64,000 bases of DNA, from the NCBI RefSeq assembly GCF_003286085.1, contig NW_020825288.1, positions 26,102,001 through 26,166,000 on the forward strand. Direction: 5' to 3'. The stretch comes from Drosophila persimilis (lineage: Eukaryota; Arthropoda; Insecta; Diptera; Drosophilidae). Under the pieces are notes generated by a model. It did no database searches. It saw only the letters and a list, made by a program, of their open reading frames with translations, and was not told the origin of the DNA. The translations under genes and the position numbers were made by a program. Of this stretch, positions 12,033-25,698 are shown piece after piece (position 1 is the stretch's first letter; the number at the start of each line of letters is the position of its first letter).

Positions 12033-15000
12033 AAAAGAACATGTTAAACAACATTAATTATAATAATTATGGTAATATAACTTTAAGCCGTTCTTCGTCT
12101 GTCTCACTGTGCGTTAATTTTGCAACTTTTCTAGTGTCCCACTCCCTCGTTTGTCTGCTTTGCAGTTTTGTCCAACTTATTAAACTCATCACTCAAGTTC
12201 TCTTTGACTTTTCCGCAAAACGTTTTCAACACTTCTGAATTATGAACATGCCCCAAAACGTCGCTGGAGAGGACTGAATAGTCCACGTAGCCAGAAGCGC
12301 GGCAGCGCCTCCTCTCTCAGCAGCGAAATGGCGTCTGGTTGTTAAATTATTCCAGGCAGTGTTGGGCTCAGAAGTTTGCCGCACAAGTGGCGACTACACC
12401 TCTCAAATAACTTTGCGCCTCCGACACTCTGGGGGTATTTCTGCTTCAATTCTAGGCACGGAAGTGCAGTTTTAGTGTTTTCGCGAAATATTCTTATTTA
12501 ATAGATCCTTAAAGAATCCTAAGAGTCTCCTGCATATTCGAGAAACCAACTTAATTGTGGCCTGTTGGCTTAGTTTAAACGCTTAAGGCACTATACGGCA
12601 ATCAGGAGTCGAGTACATGACTCATTTTTTATTTGTTGCCTATTGTTGTAAATCTGACAATTAATAATACCCTTGTTGGGGCTGTTCAATGTCAAGATAG
12701 ATAGCCTGATATGATAACGATTATAAGACGCTTCGATAAAGAACAGATAGATGTACATCTGCCATTTGAAAAGTTAGCAAGATAATATGCGATTAAATAA
12801 ACTAGTTCCGGCTTGGTTTTCTGCTGCATTTCTTACAGGGTTAGTAAAGTTTGAGGCGAACTTTAAAATTAGATAGTACATGCGTGGATTTCTCCCCCTG
12901 TTCCCTCCGTCTTCTCCAAATGGACGTCGCCTGGGGAGGCTATAAAATAGAGCCGGCGCGACGGCGGCAAGTTGTGTGGGCGTGGCCACGCAGGTTCAAG
13001 TCTGACCCTCCTGTAACCTCGTCGTATCGCAATTGACACAAAGCCGGCCGGGCGCTGGGGTATAAATTTCCTAATATGAACCTAATGTTTGCCCAGAGGT
13101 GCCTTTATTGTATTTTTGTTATCGCTCCCCGTGTGCAACGAGCTCATAAAATTTTCACTTTCCGCCAAAACTTTGAAGCTGCGGTGACGTGAAGGCAGGA
13201 ACCGGAGTCGGAGCCATCCCACCACCAGACCGCAGGCACTGACGTAGTTTGATTGTACGGATGGTGCATTATATTTTGGCCACAAATGTATCCAAGAGCC
13301 GCTCCTGACCGAATCGCAGTGGCGGTGTCGAGTGCCATAAAACACGCCGCAATCGCATGCCAATTAGTCGAGCACTATAGTCGTCCTCGTAGTGCTGCGA
13401 ATATGTATAGTTGTACAACAGAATACAACCGCCATGAAAGGCCAAGTGCTGGCCAAACACAGAGCGATACATGCAGACGATAAACTTAACAGCTCATTCC
13501 AAATTTCGAGCACTTTGAGGTGCGTTACTTATGGAGCAGGCCAAAGTGAGAGGCCATGGACAGGATTGTGCGGAGTCAGAGTCTGTGACTTATTGGCACG
13601 TCTCAGATACATATGTATGTATGGATACCATATGTATGGTTATAACCAAATCAGGAATATCGAATAAATCAGAATATGCTTCAAAAATGGCGATACAATA
13701 TGCGGTGTACGTGTGCCCCTGCCCCACAGTGCATAATCATATTAGATATGTGTACGCTGTACATATACACATATATATTTACATACATACTAGTATTTAC
13801 TTAAGAGCAGGGCTTTGCGGATCGACAGGCCACAAAACGATGAAGTTACGGCCCGGACGCCCAGCCCGGAGCAATTCATGCACGAGAAAATTGATGAAGG
13901 TCAAACACTGGTTGACTTTGCGGTGATAAATGAGCGGTCAGGTCAGGCTAGAATAGAGCTACCGTGCTGCTGCCGCACATACTCTCGCACACTGGACGGC
14001 CCAGCTTGAACTGGGAGCCCAGGGAGAAATCTCGGGCAGCAGGTCCCACCGACGAAAGTCTGGGGGGCGAGTCATCGCCGTGGTCGTGGTCGGGACTCCG
14101 AACAAGCAAACTCATGCAGCTCGGCCTCGGCGTTGTTGGAATGCTATAAGCACGCATACTTGAAGATACACGCGTGCCCGGAATACCAAAAGTATCTGCA
14201 AGTCGCGCTCCAGTGGCTAGAGAGGTTTGCTGAACGAGTCGGCGGCGGAAAGAGCATTTCGCTACCGATGGGCTGGGTGCTGGCAAAATGTTTTACTTGC
14301 CGTTTTGACGTTTTCGAAACACTCGAATATTGTTCCTCTGTCCATCGTACTACCTACTACAGCCCACAAGTTACGAGCAAAATCAGCGGTTGTGTAGCGT
14401 AGTAAGCCCCACTCGGCAACAATTTTAGGACAAAATCTAGGGCCGTTAATTCTACATGTCCGTGAATGTGACGGCTTTTATATGTTTATGTACGAGTATT
14501 TGCAGTGGGTTCAATCAACCTCAACCTACGAATATTTTGTGATTGTAATGGCTGGAGGTTGGAGGCAATTGAAATGAACCACCCATTGAGTGGGATGCTG
14601 CGCCCTACCGCAGAGTCTACACTCTGGCCTGGGGTTGACCAAATGACGAAATGCTCGGGATACCAGACCATCATCAGAGTGCGTCCACTAACGAGTGATA
14701 TCCCACTACTCTATTAATCCATGGATTCAGAAACTGATGTTCTTTTGTGTGCTTGTACCAGTATTATGTACTTTCTTTGAGTTGAAATCCGCTCTTGGCC
14801 AGCAGGAGAACGCACCAGGGACGCAGTTAGTTGAAAAGTTCCGTAAATATGGCAGAATTCGCAGTGAAAACTTGTGGACAAACCTGCTAGCGGGAAACCA
14901 AGCTTAAAAGGTAGTGCAGGTCCTCTAGTCAGAGCAGGACAGGGCACGGCCAATATTCTAGTGCATATCACGTGCAGTAGATGAACTCAACTTTTGCAAT

Positions 15001-18000
15001 GAGCCGGCAACTGGATCCGGGTCGATGGGAATTGATGCGTCTGCCCCGAAGCTGTATCTCCTACCCGATTCCGGGGCGAATCTCGACAATTGACTCACGT
15101 AATTCTGGGCGCCGTCAGAAAAACGTGTTCGCGCTGTCAGTGCCCGGCTCCGGCTCCGGCTGCGGCTCCTGCTCCTGTTGCCCTTAGTAGCCACGGCTTT
15201 GGGCTGGTTTATCTAACGCTATCGACTCATTTTCTGTTTAAGTTTGTTTAAGTTTATACTTTTTCATTATGTTTATGTTGCCGCTTCGTTTACTCGTCGG
15301 GCTCTGTGGCTCCGTTTCGTTGCCCCACTCTCTCTCTCTCCCGGGCGAAATTTACTTTCCCCTGTTTTCTTTGAGTTCTTCAAGTTGCTTTTTGATTTAG
15401 AATGTGAAAGCATGAAGCAAAAAAAAAAAAACAACCGCTTCGCATAAGGAGTGGGATCCTTTCAAACTTTCCGTGTTTCGTTTTCGTTTTTGTTTTTCAT
15501 TTCAGGGCGAGGGCCAGTGATGGTGACTGTGACTCTAGGGTAACTCTCAGTCAACGCTGTACAAAAATTCAATAAAAGTCTTTAGAAAGTTGAATTTGGT
15601 TTGTTTACATGAAAACCTTTGGACAATAAACATAAAATTAGCATATCTTCTCGACATTTTATGCGGCATCTGAGATTAGATCTAATCGAAGCTTTACACT
15701 CGTTGCCACATCTCCATTTTTGTTCTTCGCGGAATATTTTTCATGCTTACGAACTTACGGTATTTCCCAACATTCTTATACGCAGACAACTTTGGCGCCA
15801 CTGGTGTACAGACTTCATGTCGAATCGAGCATCAATCGGGAAAACGAGCTATCTGCATTAAACGAGTATGTATGAACCTTGTATAAACCCTAGCTGTTTC
15901 AAGTAGGAGCATTAAATAAAGTGAGAGAGAAATCTCTCTGTCGAAAGCGTACGAAGAGGGAATCGACTAACTGGCATTAACAATCATTACTTGATCCGCA
16001 ACTAGATTCTACCGAATCCTAATGGATAAGATCACTCTTTACGATTCTGCATCTTCGTAAAAAAGAGCGAAAACTACATTTAGTTCGATTTCATAACGAT
16101 ATACCTCTGTATTCTTTGAGTGCCGAATATAAATGGCTAAAATCCCTCAATCGAGTATTTGCGAGTATATTAAAACGTATGCTTAAAAACTTCGATTTCT
16201 TAATATTTAATAATACATACAAATAAAAGAATTTGCGGAAGGAAAGCCTCCTGTAATCCCAACGAGCCTGACCCACTTGAAGAGAGCCAGTAGCTGCTAA
16301 TGACTTGTGCTTCGAACTGGAATTTCACTCACTTCGAATTGTCTGTGCCGGTACGCACCTTCGTCGTCGTCCGACGCCATGGGACACGCGATGGGGGCCT
16401 CCTGCGGCCCCTTAATGAGTTGAGTACTTTCCTGGTGGCTTTCCAGGAGGGCTTCCGCAAAAGTGCGCAATGACGATGGCCGCTTTCCCTGAGCCTGCGA
16501 TTATGGATTGTCTTTTGATTTGTATTAAAAGTCTTTCAATATTACTTCCCGCCCTGCCCTGGTTCCGTATCTGTGTCTGCCCGGGGCCCCACTGGACGGA
16601 CAACGCATCTCGAGGTCTCACTCAAGCGCAAATAAATTGCGAAAATATGCAGCGCTCCAATTCACTGGACAGCCGGGGAGCAAGTAACAAGGAATAAGCG
16701 AGCGGATATTGTTTTTCGAAATCATTTCATCGCAGGCAGCATCGCCCTCTTCCACTATCCCATTCTGCACTATCCCCTGCTCCGGCCCGCGGACATGGAC
16801 TCTTTTCAACTCTGCTGCAGTTTCCTTTCGCTCCAACTTTCGCCCATTGCGTACACAAAGTGAAATTACCCATGAGAGATCAGACGAAAGAGGGCCAAGT
16901 GGCTTGCAGATGCAGACGGCCGGGAGCATCTCCAGAAACTGCATCCCACTGTTGTGGAATATTCAAAAATGCGGCACACACGCATCCCGGAATCCTGGCA
17001 TTCGAGCACCCGAACGCCCACACGTCCTTCTATCGCTCAATCTGCTACATATTTCCACCCGTCTTTTCATCTTACCAGCTTTCCATCTTTCCAGCGTGCC
17101 TCCCTCTCGCTGGGCGACGGAGAATTTCAATTAGTTTGCAATTTGCAATTCACGACATTTGACTGACTTCTAATTATGAAAAATTCCAGCAAATCAAAAT
17201 GCTGAACGTGCCGTGGCATGAATGGAGGAGATTCGCCCCAAAATGAGACGGACCAGGAATAGGGATTGCCAGTGGGATTGGGAAGAATGGGACAGCACAG
17301 GCAAACGGAGTCCACTTTGTAATTTCGGCGCATTTTTAATCATCATCGTTTGCTAATCAGCGCGCCAGTCGAATGATTCATGGGTTGCAGACCGGTTGCA
17401 GAGCCGGTGGAAACGCCAAAACGAAATGCTAATCAAGCACCCCGCATCGCATTTACGATCGACAAGAAATTACAAATTCCCCCGATGTCCTCGTGGCCTG
17501 CATCTTTGAAGTTATTGCAAAAAGGTGATTCGACGCATTTTTCCGTAAATTGACTGCCAGCTACGTCTGGTTCTGATTTGGCTCTGGCTCTGGCTCTGTT
17601 TTTTGGCCTCTCCTCGCCTCCTCTGCTAAATCAAATTAAATGAGCCTCCATCAGGAAGATTGTGTGTATCCTCGACTCATTGTCCGTGATATTTCTGCAG
17701 GAATAGGAAGCTAGCTTTCCTTTCGCTGCATACTCGTTCTCGTGCAGATGTGAGCGAGTTTTGGCAATCTATTTCCCTCCCAGGCACCCGCACCCGCATC
17801 CACACCCACATCCTCCCACGCGACTGAACGTCCATTTTATGGCACGGCCCGAAACGGAGGCTTCCAAGAAGACATAAATCTTTATCGATGTGCGCTCAAA
17901 TCCATATCGAAATTTCATTTCGCACTGGCCTTTGTGTGTCGGCTCTGCACTTTTGTGTCTCTGGCTGCGACTGCGACTGCCTTTAGCTGAAACAAAGCGT

Positions 18001-18984
18001 CCTGTGAGCCTTCGAATTGTTTTCGGATTCTTGGCTCGGACACCGGGACAACAATACTCACGCCGTAACATCCGCTCCGGCTCCTCGACTGCTGCTTCTC
18101 GACCTGTTGGTGGGGTGTGTTGCCAGTGTGTCCCGTTCGAGTATGTGTGTTAGAAATGTGATTTGGGATGGCGTATAAATTAAATTTTGTTTTTGTCGAC
18201 GTGTGAGATTGCAAAAGACAGGCCGCCCAGCGAGCTCCGGGATCCGAGTCCTGCTCTGAACATCCTAGGGCCCATTCCACTCGATGCCCATCGATCCATT
18301 CGCCGCCTCCACTATTTGTGAAGCCAAATCAATTACAACTCATTTAGTTTGTGATGAGAGAGTGCACAGCAACTTTTCTAATTTCCCATTGTTATCGGAC
18401 TTCACAAAACCGACGTGAAAACTGAATTGTGAATTGGCTGCGACCTGGGAACAAGCGGTTCTACGGTCTTCCCTCGATTGAAACAATACATTGGCAAAGC
18501 TGTTTTCAAGTCCAATAACACCAACAGCAACAGCTCGTATTTCCCTGCTCTTGTGACTGACATTCCTAATAATTTCAATGCTAAAATGCATGTGAGTCCT
18601 GCTCGAACCCGAAGCCTGTCAAATCCGAGTCTTTGTTCTTGAGTTTCGGGCTGAATTGGGTTGGCACGGGAACTAATGGTAATTCAGTTTGCTGTTTGCT
18701 GCGCACTCTGTGGAGCTATGAGTATTGACTATCGATATAAATATTTGAATTTATTTAGTTGTCTACACGTGCAGTGCAAAGACTTCTTCAAAGGACTGTG
18801 TCTCGCTCATGATTGGACTCATAAATAATAAAATCATTTTGTGGCTTATAGTTCCGCAAAGCTGGAAGGCTACTCCGTTGAAAGAAACTCTGCGTTCATT
18901 GTTCTTACACTCTTGATAATTAGATCCAAAAACGGCATTTCAAGCATTCTTATTGTAACTGCATTGTTTCTTTGCTGGTTTCGG
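12033..18984. other. Long non-coding stretch with TATA-like sites and a possible decayed repeat
   Basis: I find no supported gene. TATA-like boxes occur at 12941 (TATAAAATAG, GC-rich context) and 13060 (TATAAATT). A 38-codon frame starts at 13076 just below the second. At 15487-15506 a pyrimidine-rich stretch ends in TTTCAG and is followed about 30 bases later by a GGTAAC donor-like site, which could mark a small non-coding exon. Around 15862-16075 the text loosely resembles a degraded minus-orientation copy of the dispersed repeat described elsewhere in this window. TACATATGTA-type runs cluster at 13600-13790. Confidence 0.5.
12941..13192 (+). promoter_or_regulatory. Two TATA-like boxes upstream of a 38-codon frame
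   Basis: TATAAAATAG at 12941 sits in GC-rich flanks as in fly core promoters, and a second box TATAAATT lies at 13060. An ATG at 13076 opens 38 codons to a TGA at 13190-13192, with a weakly hydrophobic start. There is no clear initiator motif, and I give the peptide little weight. Confidence 0.2.
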
Positions 18985-19325
18985 TACCTCGTACTGGAAG
19001 AATATAGGGTTATATTAGATTTGTGGTGAAAGTGAATGAGTGTAACACCCAGACTTTTCCGACCATATAAATTACATATATTCTTGATCAGCATCAATAG
19101 CCGAGTCGATATAGCCATGTCTGTGTGTCCGTCCCTCTGTCCCGATGAGCGCCTAGATCTCAGAGACTACAAAAGCACGAGAAACCAAATGTTGTAGCCA
19201 AACTCCTGTGATATTACACTGTTACAAGTGTATTTCATTAATAAGCTCACATATGTATGTATATACTGACTCAGTACGGGGTATAAAAGTAGAGTCGCGG
19301 CCTCTACCGCGTTCCCCCTCGTTTC
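18985..19325 (+). repeat. Dispersed repeat copy, plus orientation, internally deleted
   Basis: This shares long blocks with the copy at 45221: the GGTTATATTAGAT block, the CTTGATCAGCATCAATAGCC core, the GTCTGTCCGTCC-like tract and the closing GGTATAAAAGTAGAG block followed by a C-rich CCCCCTCGTT end. At about 340 bp it lacks roughly 240 bp of the middle of the longer copy. It has no coding capacity. Confidence 0.8.
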
Positions 19326-22180
19326 ATAATGTAGTTCATACACAAAGCACAAGTGGATAATTTATGGCCGGGAAAGATTTATAGATTTATAGTCGAATGC
19401 TCATTTCTTGTTAATAATTCGCAATGAGTCTCTTACTTAATCGAATTGGGCTGTAATGAAATCTCAATCAGTATGAACTCTTATTTACATTCGAATTTCG
19501 AATTGACTGGGATAATTTGCTAGTTGTTTCGTTGCTGCCACAACGGGCATGCCGCTGCCGCTGAGCAGGGCCCTGCCGTCCAGTGCAGTCCAGTGCATCA
19601 TAATGCAATTAGCCCTAATTGCAGCTAATGAACAGTTGAAACTTGAAGCTCTGGCTCCACCGAATGGATTGGGATGGTACGGCTAATGTGCTCTGTTGAG
19701 CAGCAGAACAACAGTGGAAAGTTGGCTTTGAAATGGCGTGGTATGTAGTCTTAGTCGTAGCACTGCTGCGCATTTCTTGGCCAAAAGGCGCCTCGACGCT
19801 CCGGCACTCCGGCACTCCGGCACTCGAGACTGTTTAATAAAACCAGCAAATGTCGAGCAGAATGCCGTTAACTACTAAATTAACCTGACTACGCGGCTGG
19901 TGCACCCGCCGTGGCTCCAGCCATCAGCCACCAAACCGCCGGCAGCAACTGCAGAACGGAATCACTTTTCCCAATGAATGCGACCTCATTGGATTTAATA
20001 CGTGCTCAGCGCGGTTCCTCCACCATCTCCGATCTCCCATCTCCCTTTGCCACGTTCCCTATCACCTGGGTTCCAGGGTTGCCAAGGGTGCGCAGACAGA
20101 CCTTACCGAATCGGTTGGTTCCTAGTCTGATTATTATTCAGCACAAGACGCGCGTTCATTTGGCGACCGAGCGAGCAATTGCTGCTGTAGATGTCACCTT
20201 TTTGCTTCGGCTCCAGCATGGAATGCAGTTCCGCTTCCTTCCGGAACCGCTCTTAATAGAGCAACCTAATTAGTTTGTTGTCCCCACTGCTAGTGGCATT
20301 GCTAAGTTATCGTTCTGGGTCGGGTCGGGTCCGGTCCCGCCCTCATATACGTACGTACTCCAGTGGCAGGGCGGAGCCGGTCGGGAGTGTGAAGTTTGAA
20401 GTGCAAGGGGCATAGTTTGGGTGTTGGTCTAATGAGCATCGGATCGGCGACCATGAACCAAACGAGCAAGAGTCAAACGCAGGCAGGGACTCGCAGATAT
20501 GCATGTATTCATGCCCGTACCCGTAAACAGTAGTAAATAGTACGTGGATTCATACGGACGCATCCGAGCATTTGCATGCACAAATGTTTGTGTTCTGGCC
20601 ATGAATGCACGGTGGCAGACCAGATGCGAATAAGCCAGACAAATTATGCGAGTCCCTTTATGTGCGTGCTGTCGCAGGATAATCGCTGCGACGGGGACGT
20701 AACAGATTTATCACTTGATTCACTTTCAGCTAAACTCTGCTCATCCTGCGGCCTTTCGGCCACTGAACTAACCACTGAATGCCACAGCTCTCCTCTAAAC
20801 AATTGGGGGTCGTTGGTGAAATGATCAGCCTGGGGAATCCTCCCCGTATTCCGTTGATTGCGATTTTGATTAACAGCCAACCGATACTGGCTATGGCCCA
20901 TGAGGCAATCAAATCAGCAAATAAATATATTAGACTAAACATCTACCGAATCCATTCGTCCCTCCGCCAGTCTGCGATTCCCTCCAGGTGGTTGCAACTG
21001 CTGCTCCTAAGATACTCGTACCTGAGCGGAACGACCAACGCTGGGGGTGTGGCAAGTAGCAGTTTTGTGGTTAATGGGCAACCGACAGTCGGAATTGGGT
21101 GCCGTTTATTTAGTCGCGTGCGGGTTCCGGGTTCGGTATTGGGGGGTTATGGTAATGTCAAATCATTATGTTGATGGTTACGGTTATGAGGCATTCGATT
21201 ACCGGCAAGATGAGTTGCCATACTATTCCAATTCGCAGTAATGGAAATTCGAGCGACTAGCATCGGGGCGACACGGCCGTGATATTCCGAGCTTGGGTCT
21301 GAGGCTCGCGGACATGAATGTCAATGCGTCGGACAGGACGTGCACTGTCCGCCCAGAGCCCTAATGGATTTCACACGTGATACGATCTCTCGCTTGAGTG
21401 GGCACTTTAAATTTTTGACATTTGCCAAGCCACAGCTTTTCCGGCCACAGAACTTGGACTGAAGGTCTGACACATCACATTTTCCGTCGCATCGGCCAAA
21501 GCCATGATCCGTGGCCATATTTCAGTTTTCAGCTCCAGGGAAATCGGAGAAATTGGCAGGTTTTAAATTAATCGCACCCTTCAACTTGTCGGATGGCTCA
21601 CGATTAAATAATCGAAGGGGAAGAGGGTCGAAATGTCCCACGCCCGCGAATAGACTGCCTCTCCGACTTCCCGCCTCTCTGACTGTCTGACTGTCTGATT
21701 GCCTCACTGCCTTTCCGTCTGACTGCCTGTCCTGCGACTGCCAGCGCCAGTGCCCACCTGACAGTGACGCTGACTCGTTGACTGACATTAAATGCGAGCA
21801 ACTGTCAGAGTTTGCAAATTCATTCCAGATGTAAACATTCCCATAGGAAGCCATTTCCACAAATTTCACGTCTGTTTGCTCAAACGCAGCAACTGGTGCA
21901 GACGTGAGGGGCAAGAGGTGGCCGTTGCCGTTGCCGTTACCGAGGCCGAGGCAGGGGTTGAGACTGGGACTGGGGACTGGGGCTAGGGGCTGGGTCTGGG
22001 CCTGGGACTTGTGGAGGAGACGGACTGGATAGTTTGCTGCTCGTTTGTAATATATTTGCGCTTTTATTGCCATTAAAAGTACTAGTCAGCTCCGGCCGTC
22101 TTTGGGCTTCATGCCTGATTCAGCGGCGCCTGCTGGATTTCAGGCATACTGAGCTCTGCATGCCCTTGCTTTTCGAGAAA

Positions 22181-22203
22181 TAATTAGTTTATTAATTATT
22201 AAT
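22181..22203. promoter_or_regulatory. Dense homeodomain-type TAATTA cluster
   Basis: TAATTA at 22181 and overlapping ATTAATTATTAAT at 22191-22203 give several core sites for Antp-class homeodomains within 23 bases. The motif is short and AT-rich, so function is only a possibility. Confidence 0.3.
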
Positions 22204-25200
22204 CACGTGTGGCGCTGCTTGGTAGAAGCTTTTCGATTGGAAATGTTTCGATATTTTCAGAGAGACAATTATGGATGGATCCAATAGCTGAATGGCATTG
22301 AGATGAACGAATCCAAGAAAGCTCGTCATATTCTTATTTGTCCCCAAGGGCTCGGGACGGGACTAAGTAGACCAATAAATTATTACACTATCCGCTTCCC
22401 CATATATGTAAGTAGAGTTCCAGAGCCTCAGCTAATCCTGATAAAAGGCGACATGAGTGAAAGCGGAATGTGCAATGTAATTGCTTGAGAATAAGTAGGG
22501 AGCTCAGTCACAAGGCCCGGTTCAGTATTTAGTATGTGCTCCTGGCTTAAGCCTTTGAAAGTAGTTGGTTTCAGAATTGCTTTTGGGGAGAGAGAGCCGA
22601 TGCTGATGCCGATGCTAGCCTAGTTTCGGATCTAAACTCAATCGTGCTCGATGTTTTCATTGATTATGTCAGGAAAATAAGTTTGCTTTGGAACATTATT
22701 GGTTCCATTCAAACCAACAAAAAGTCAACTTGTCAAAATGTTCGAAAGCACTTAAAACTTTTACGCAGCTTGTTGTTTTCTTGTTTGTAGTTGTAGCATT
22801 ATGGCATTTTTCCACTACATCGACAACGGCAACGGGGACTTCCCTCCACGGCTTGGCTTGGCCACTGTTGCTGTTGAAGCTTCAGTAGTGCCGGGAGTCC
22901 CTCTTCAGTGCTGTCCGCGAACAGCCCCCAGGGATTCGCCAGGGTTGTCGTTGTCGCCTGGTGTGCCGATTTCGCACTTTCCTTTTCGCAGGCGTTGCAA
23001 GTGGAAGGGAATACGAGTACGCTAAAAAATAGTCGATGGAGGGACGGAGAGACAGCGAAGCACCAGCGAAGCTAGTGCCAAAGCCATCGCATTCTTGGCA
23101 ACTCTGCTGGCAGACCGCCACAGACCCATTCTTCTACGTTTGCTGCTGCCTGCGTTGGTCTCCTTTTACTGGTAACAAGGCAATTGAATGGCATTTTTTC
23201 AATAAGTTGCGGGCCGCAGCCGGTCAAAAGAAGAATATGAAAGCTAGCAAGGAAAACTTGGCAACTTTTCCGATTACGTTATTTGCGAAAAAGTAACATC
23301 ATTGTGCTCCCTTTGACTTTTACTTTTGCCATCCGCTCGGCACCGTAGTCCGGCAGTGAGCGCCCCAAAGTTCTTCCTGATAATTTGTGTTTACCATCAA
23401 AACTTTTCATGTGAACGTGCGGCAAGTCATCTCATCTGCATCTGCGTCTACCTTCATTCTTCACCCCGTGCCCAAGACGACAAACCCGAAGGCGGCAATG
23501 GGGACCGTCATTGCACCAACCCAAAGGCGACCATTAGCTACAGGACTAGCATTGGACTCAGACTCCGCCAAGACATTTATATTGTCTTTAGTCTTTTACT
23601 AGAGGCAAGATAAGAGAGAGAGGTACATTGGGAGTCGCTAGTTAAACCTCCCATTAGGAGCTAAGCTTAAGTGGAAATTAAGCGATTTTCTCGGAGATAA
23701 CATTGATAAGTTTTTGGAATAACCATTTAGTCGAGCTAAGGGCGTGTGTGCGGGTATCAATCAGAGTAGTACGCTTAAAAAATGAAGAATAGCGGAGCCA
23801 AATGACTTTTTGTGACACCTTAGTGACCAGACTGACGATAGACAGACAGATAAGTCGATATTCAATTTAAAAGATTTTTAAGCACTTCTACTTAAATATT
23901 TTGACTGCCGGGTAACAAGTTTTAACATTTCATCTTGAGTCTGTTTTGTTATATACACTATACGCTAGTGTGGGATCGCTCCAAATATGGATTGAATTAA
24001 ATTACTTATTGTCATTATTATTTTTACTAGATACTTTTCACGGACCTGCACTAATTGGAAGAAAGAGGCAAATAAAATCAGTTTTATGCTCAGTACTCAA
24101 GGAATTCCATTAAGTTCAATTATATTAGATTGGTTGAAATGTAAAGACAAGTATATAATCGCCAGAAGGGATACACCGAATACACCGAGACTGAAAGACT
24201 TGCTTGTCGTCTACTTTCCAAAGACTATAAAAGCAAGAGAATCCTTATTTTGGGTGCCGACTCCGGTGGTTAACAAATTAATCAAGTTGGCTTATCTTTA
24301 TTAAGTATAGCTAGAATAAGGAAAGCCATGCTCCATGGCATACATTAAAGGTTGAGCGTGTTGGAGCAGTTATCTTAATGAGATTAATACATAACTGGAT
24401 ACATACAAAAGCGTTATATTAGCTAAGCGAATGACTATCTAATTATTTAAAATATTTAATTTGTCGTTACGTACTTGTTTAATAGCATTTGATGAAACTA
24501 GGAATTATTTCTCTTCCAAGAACTAGATTTTGAAAGCAACGCGCGGGGACTAATGCATTTTTTTTTGTTTAATTTTTAGTGTCTTGCATTCCATGAGCAC
24601 AGTACAGTAGAATGTGGCGATTCACATACTTTTTTGTTGCATATTGTAGCTAATTGTCGCGATTTGACAGCTTCGTATTTCGGATTAGATTCGACAGGTC
24701 GGCGATCGCATTCCGCGTAACTAGTTGCGTGGTTTGTAGCGCCCTTTGGTTCTACAGGGAATTCTGACTAGCTTAGAATGTATTGCACACGATTACATAT
24801 CTTCTTTAGTTTAACTTAATAAGTTAAGCTAATTCATTAAGGGTTAATAAAGCATAGTTTCGCCAAAAGCTACTCAAATCGGGGCCTGTACCCCAAGCCT
24901 CAAAGCCACGATATACTCAAAAAAGTGGGCGCAATGGCCTCATGGGCGGTGCACTTGCAGTGATCCCCACTAACCGAAAACAAATAAATTCTGCTGTGCA
25001 GTAATCCTCTCCTTAGCTCTCCACTAACAATCAAATTCTCGGAAATCAAAGAGAAACGACTGTCGGCTATGCAAATATTGATATGGAAATCAACAAGAAT
25101 TACAGAGTTCGAAGCTCGGCCTATGCTGAAACCTTTTACAGGAACGATGGAGTCCTGTGAAACGCCAGAAGAGAAAAATGTTTAGTGTATGAGCCGTCCA

Positions 25201-25673
25201 ATAATTTATGAAGCATTTTTTGACTTCGCCACCGCTCAAGCGGCAGTAACCCTTGTTTGAGGTTGCGCAATAAAGTGAAATATTTATGAGTTAACATTAT
25301 GGGATTTGTTTTTGCTTTTGCTTTCTGCACGCCCACATGTATTGGGCCTCATACGGGGCGGGGTGGTTCTGCCGTTGTTTGGCTGCTGTTCTGTTAACGT
25401 TGGCCGAACCAGCTTATTTATTGCATTCGAGGCGTTAACACGAAAGCATTTTGCGGAAATGGAAACTAAATAGTAGTGGTTAAATTATTAAAAGCCCACC
25501 GCTGCGCTGCTGGGCGGATCAGGCTGTGGTGGCTGTGAACAGGGTATCGTATCGTATCGGATACGATGAACCAGAATAGGCGGTGGCCATCGTTTTTCTT
25601 TACGAGTCAAAGTGTTGCCAATAAAAATTTACTGTTATGGACGGTGCACACCCGCCACAGCAACCGCACAGCC

Positions 25674-25698
25674 TCCCCCCCCCCACACACACACACAC
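25674..25698. repeat. C homopolymer joined to a CA dinucleotide tract
   Basis: About eleven C residues run directly into seven CA units. A microsatellite in non-coding sequence. Confidence 0.9.

Noticed and set aside
21522-22073. 183-codon minus-strand frame
   Set aside because: Over half comes from CTGACTGTCTG-type repeats; no conserved segment or promoter.
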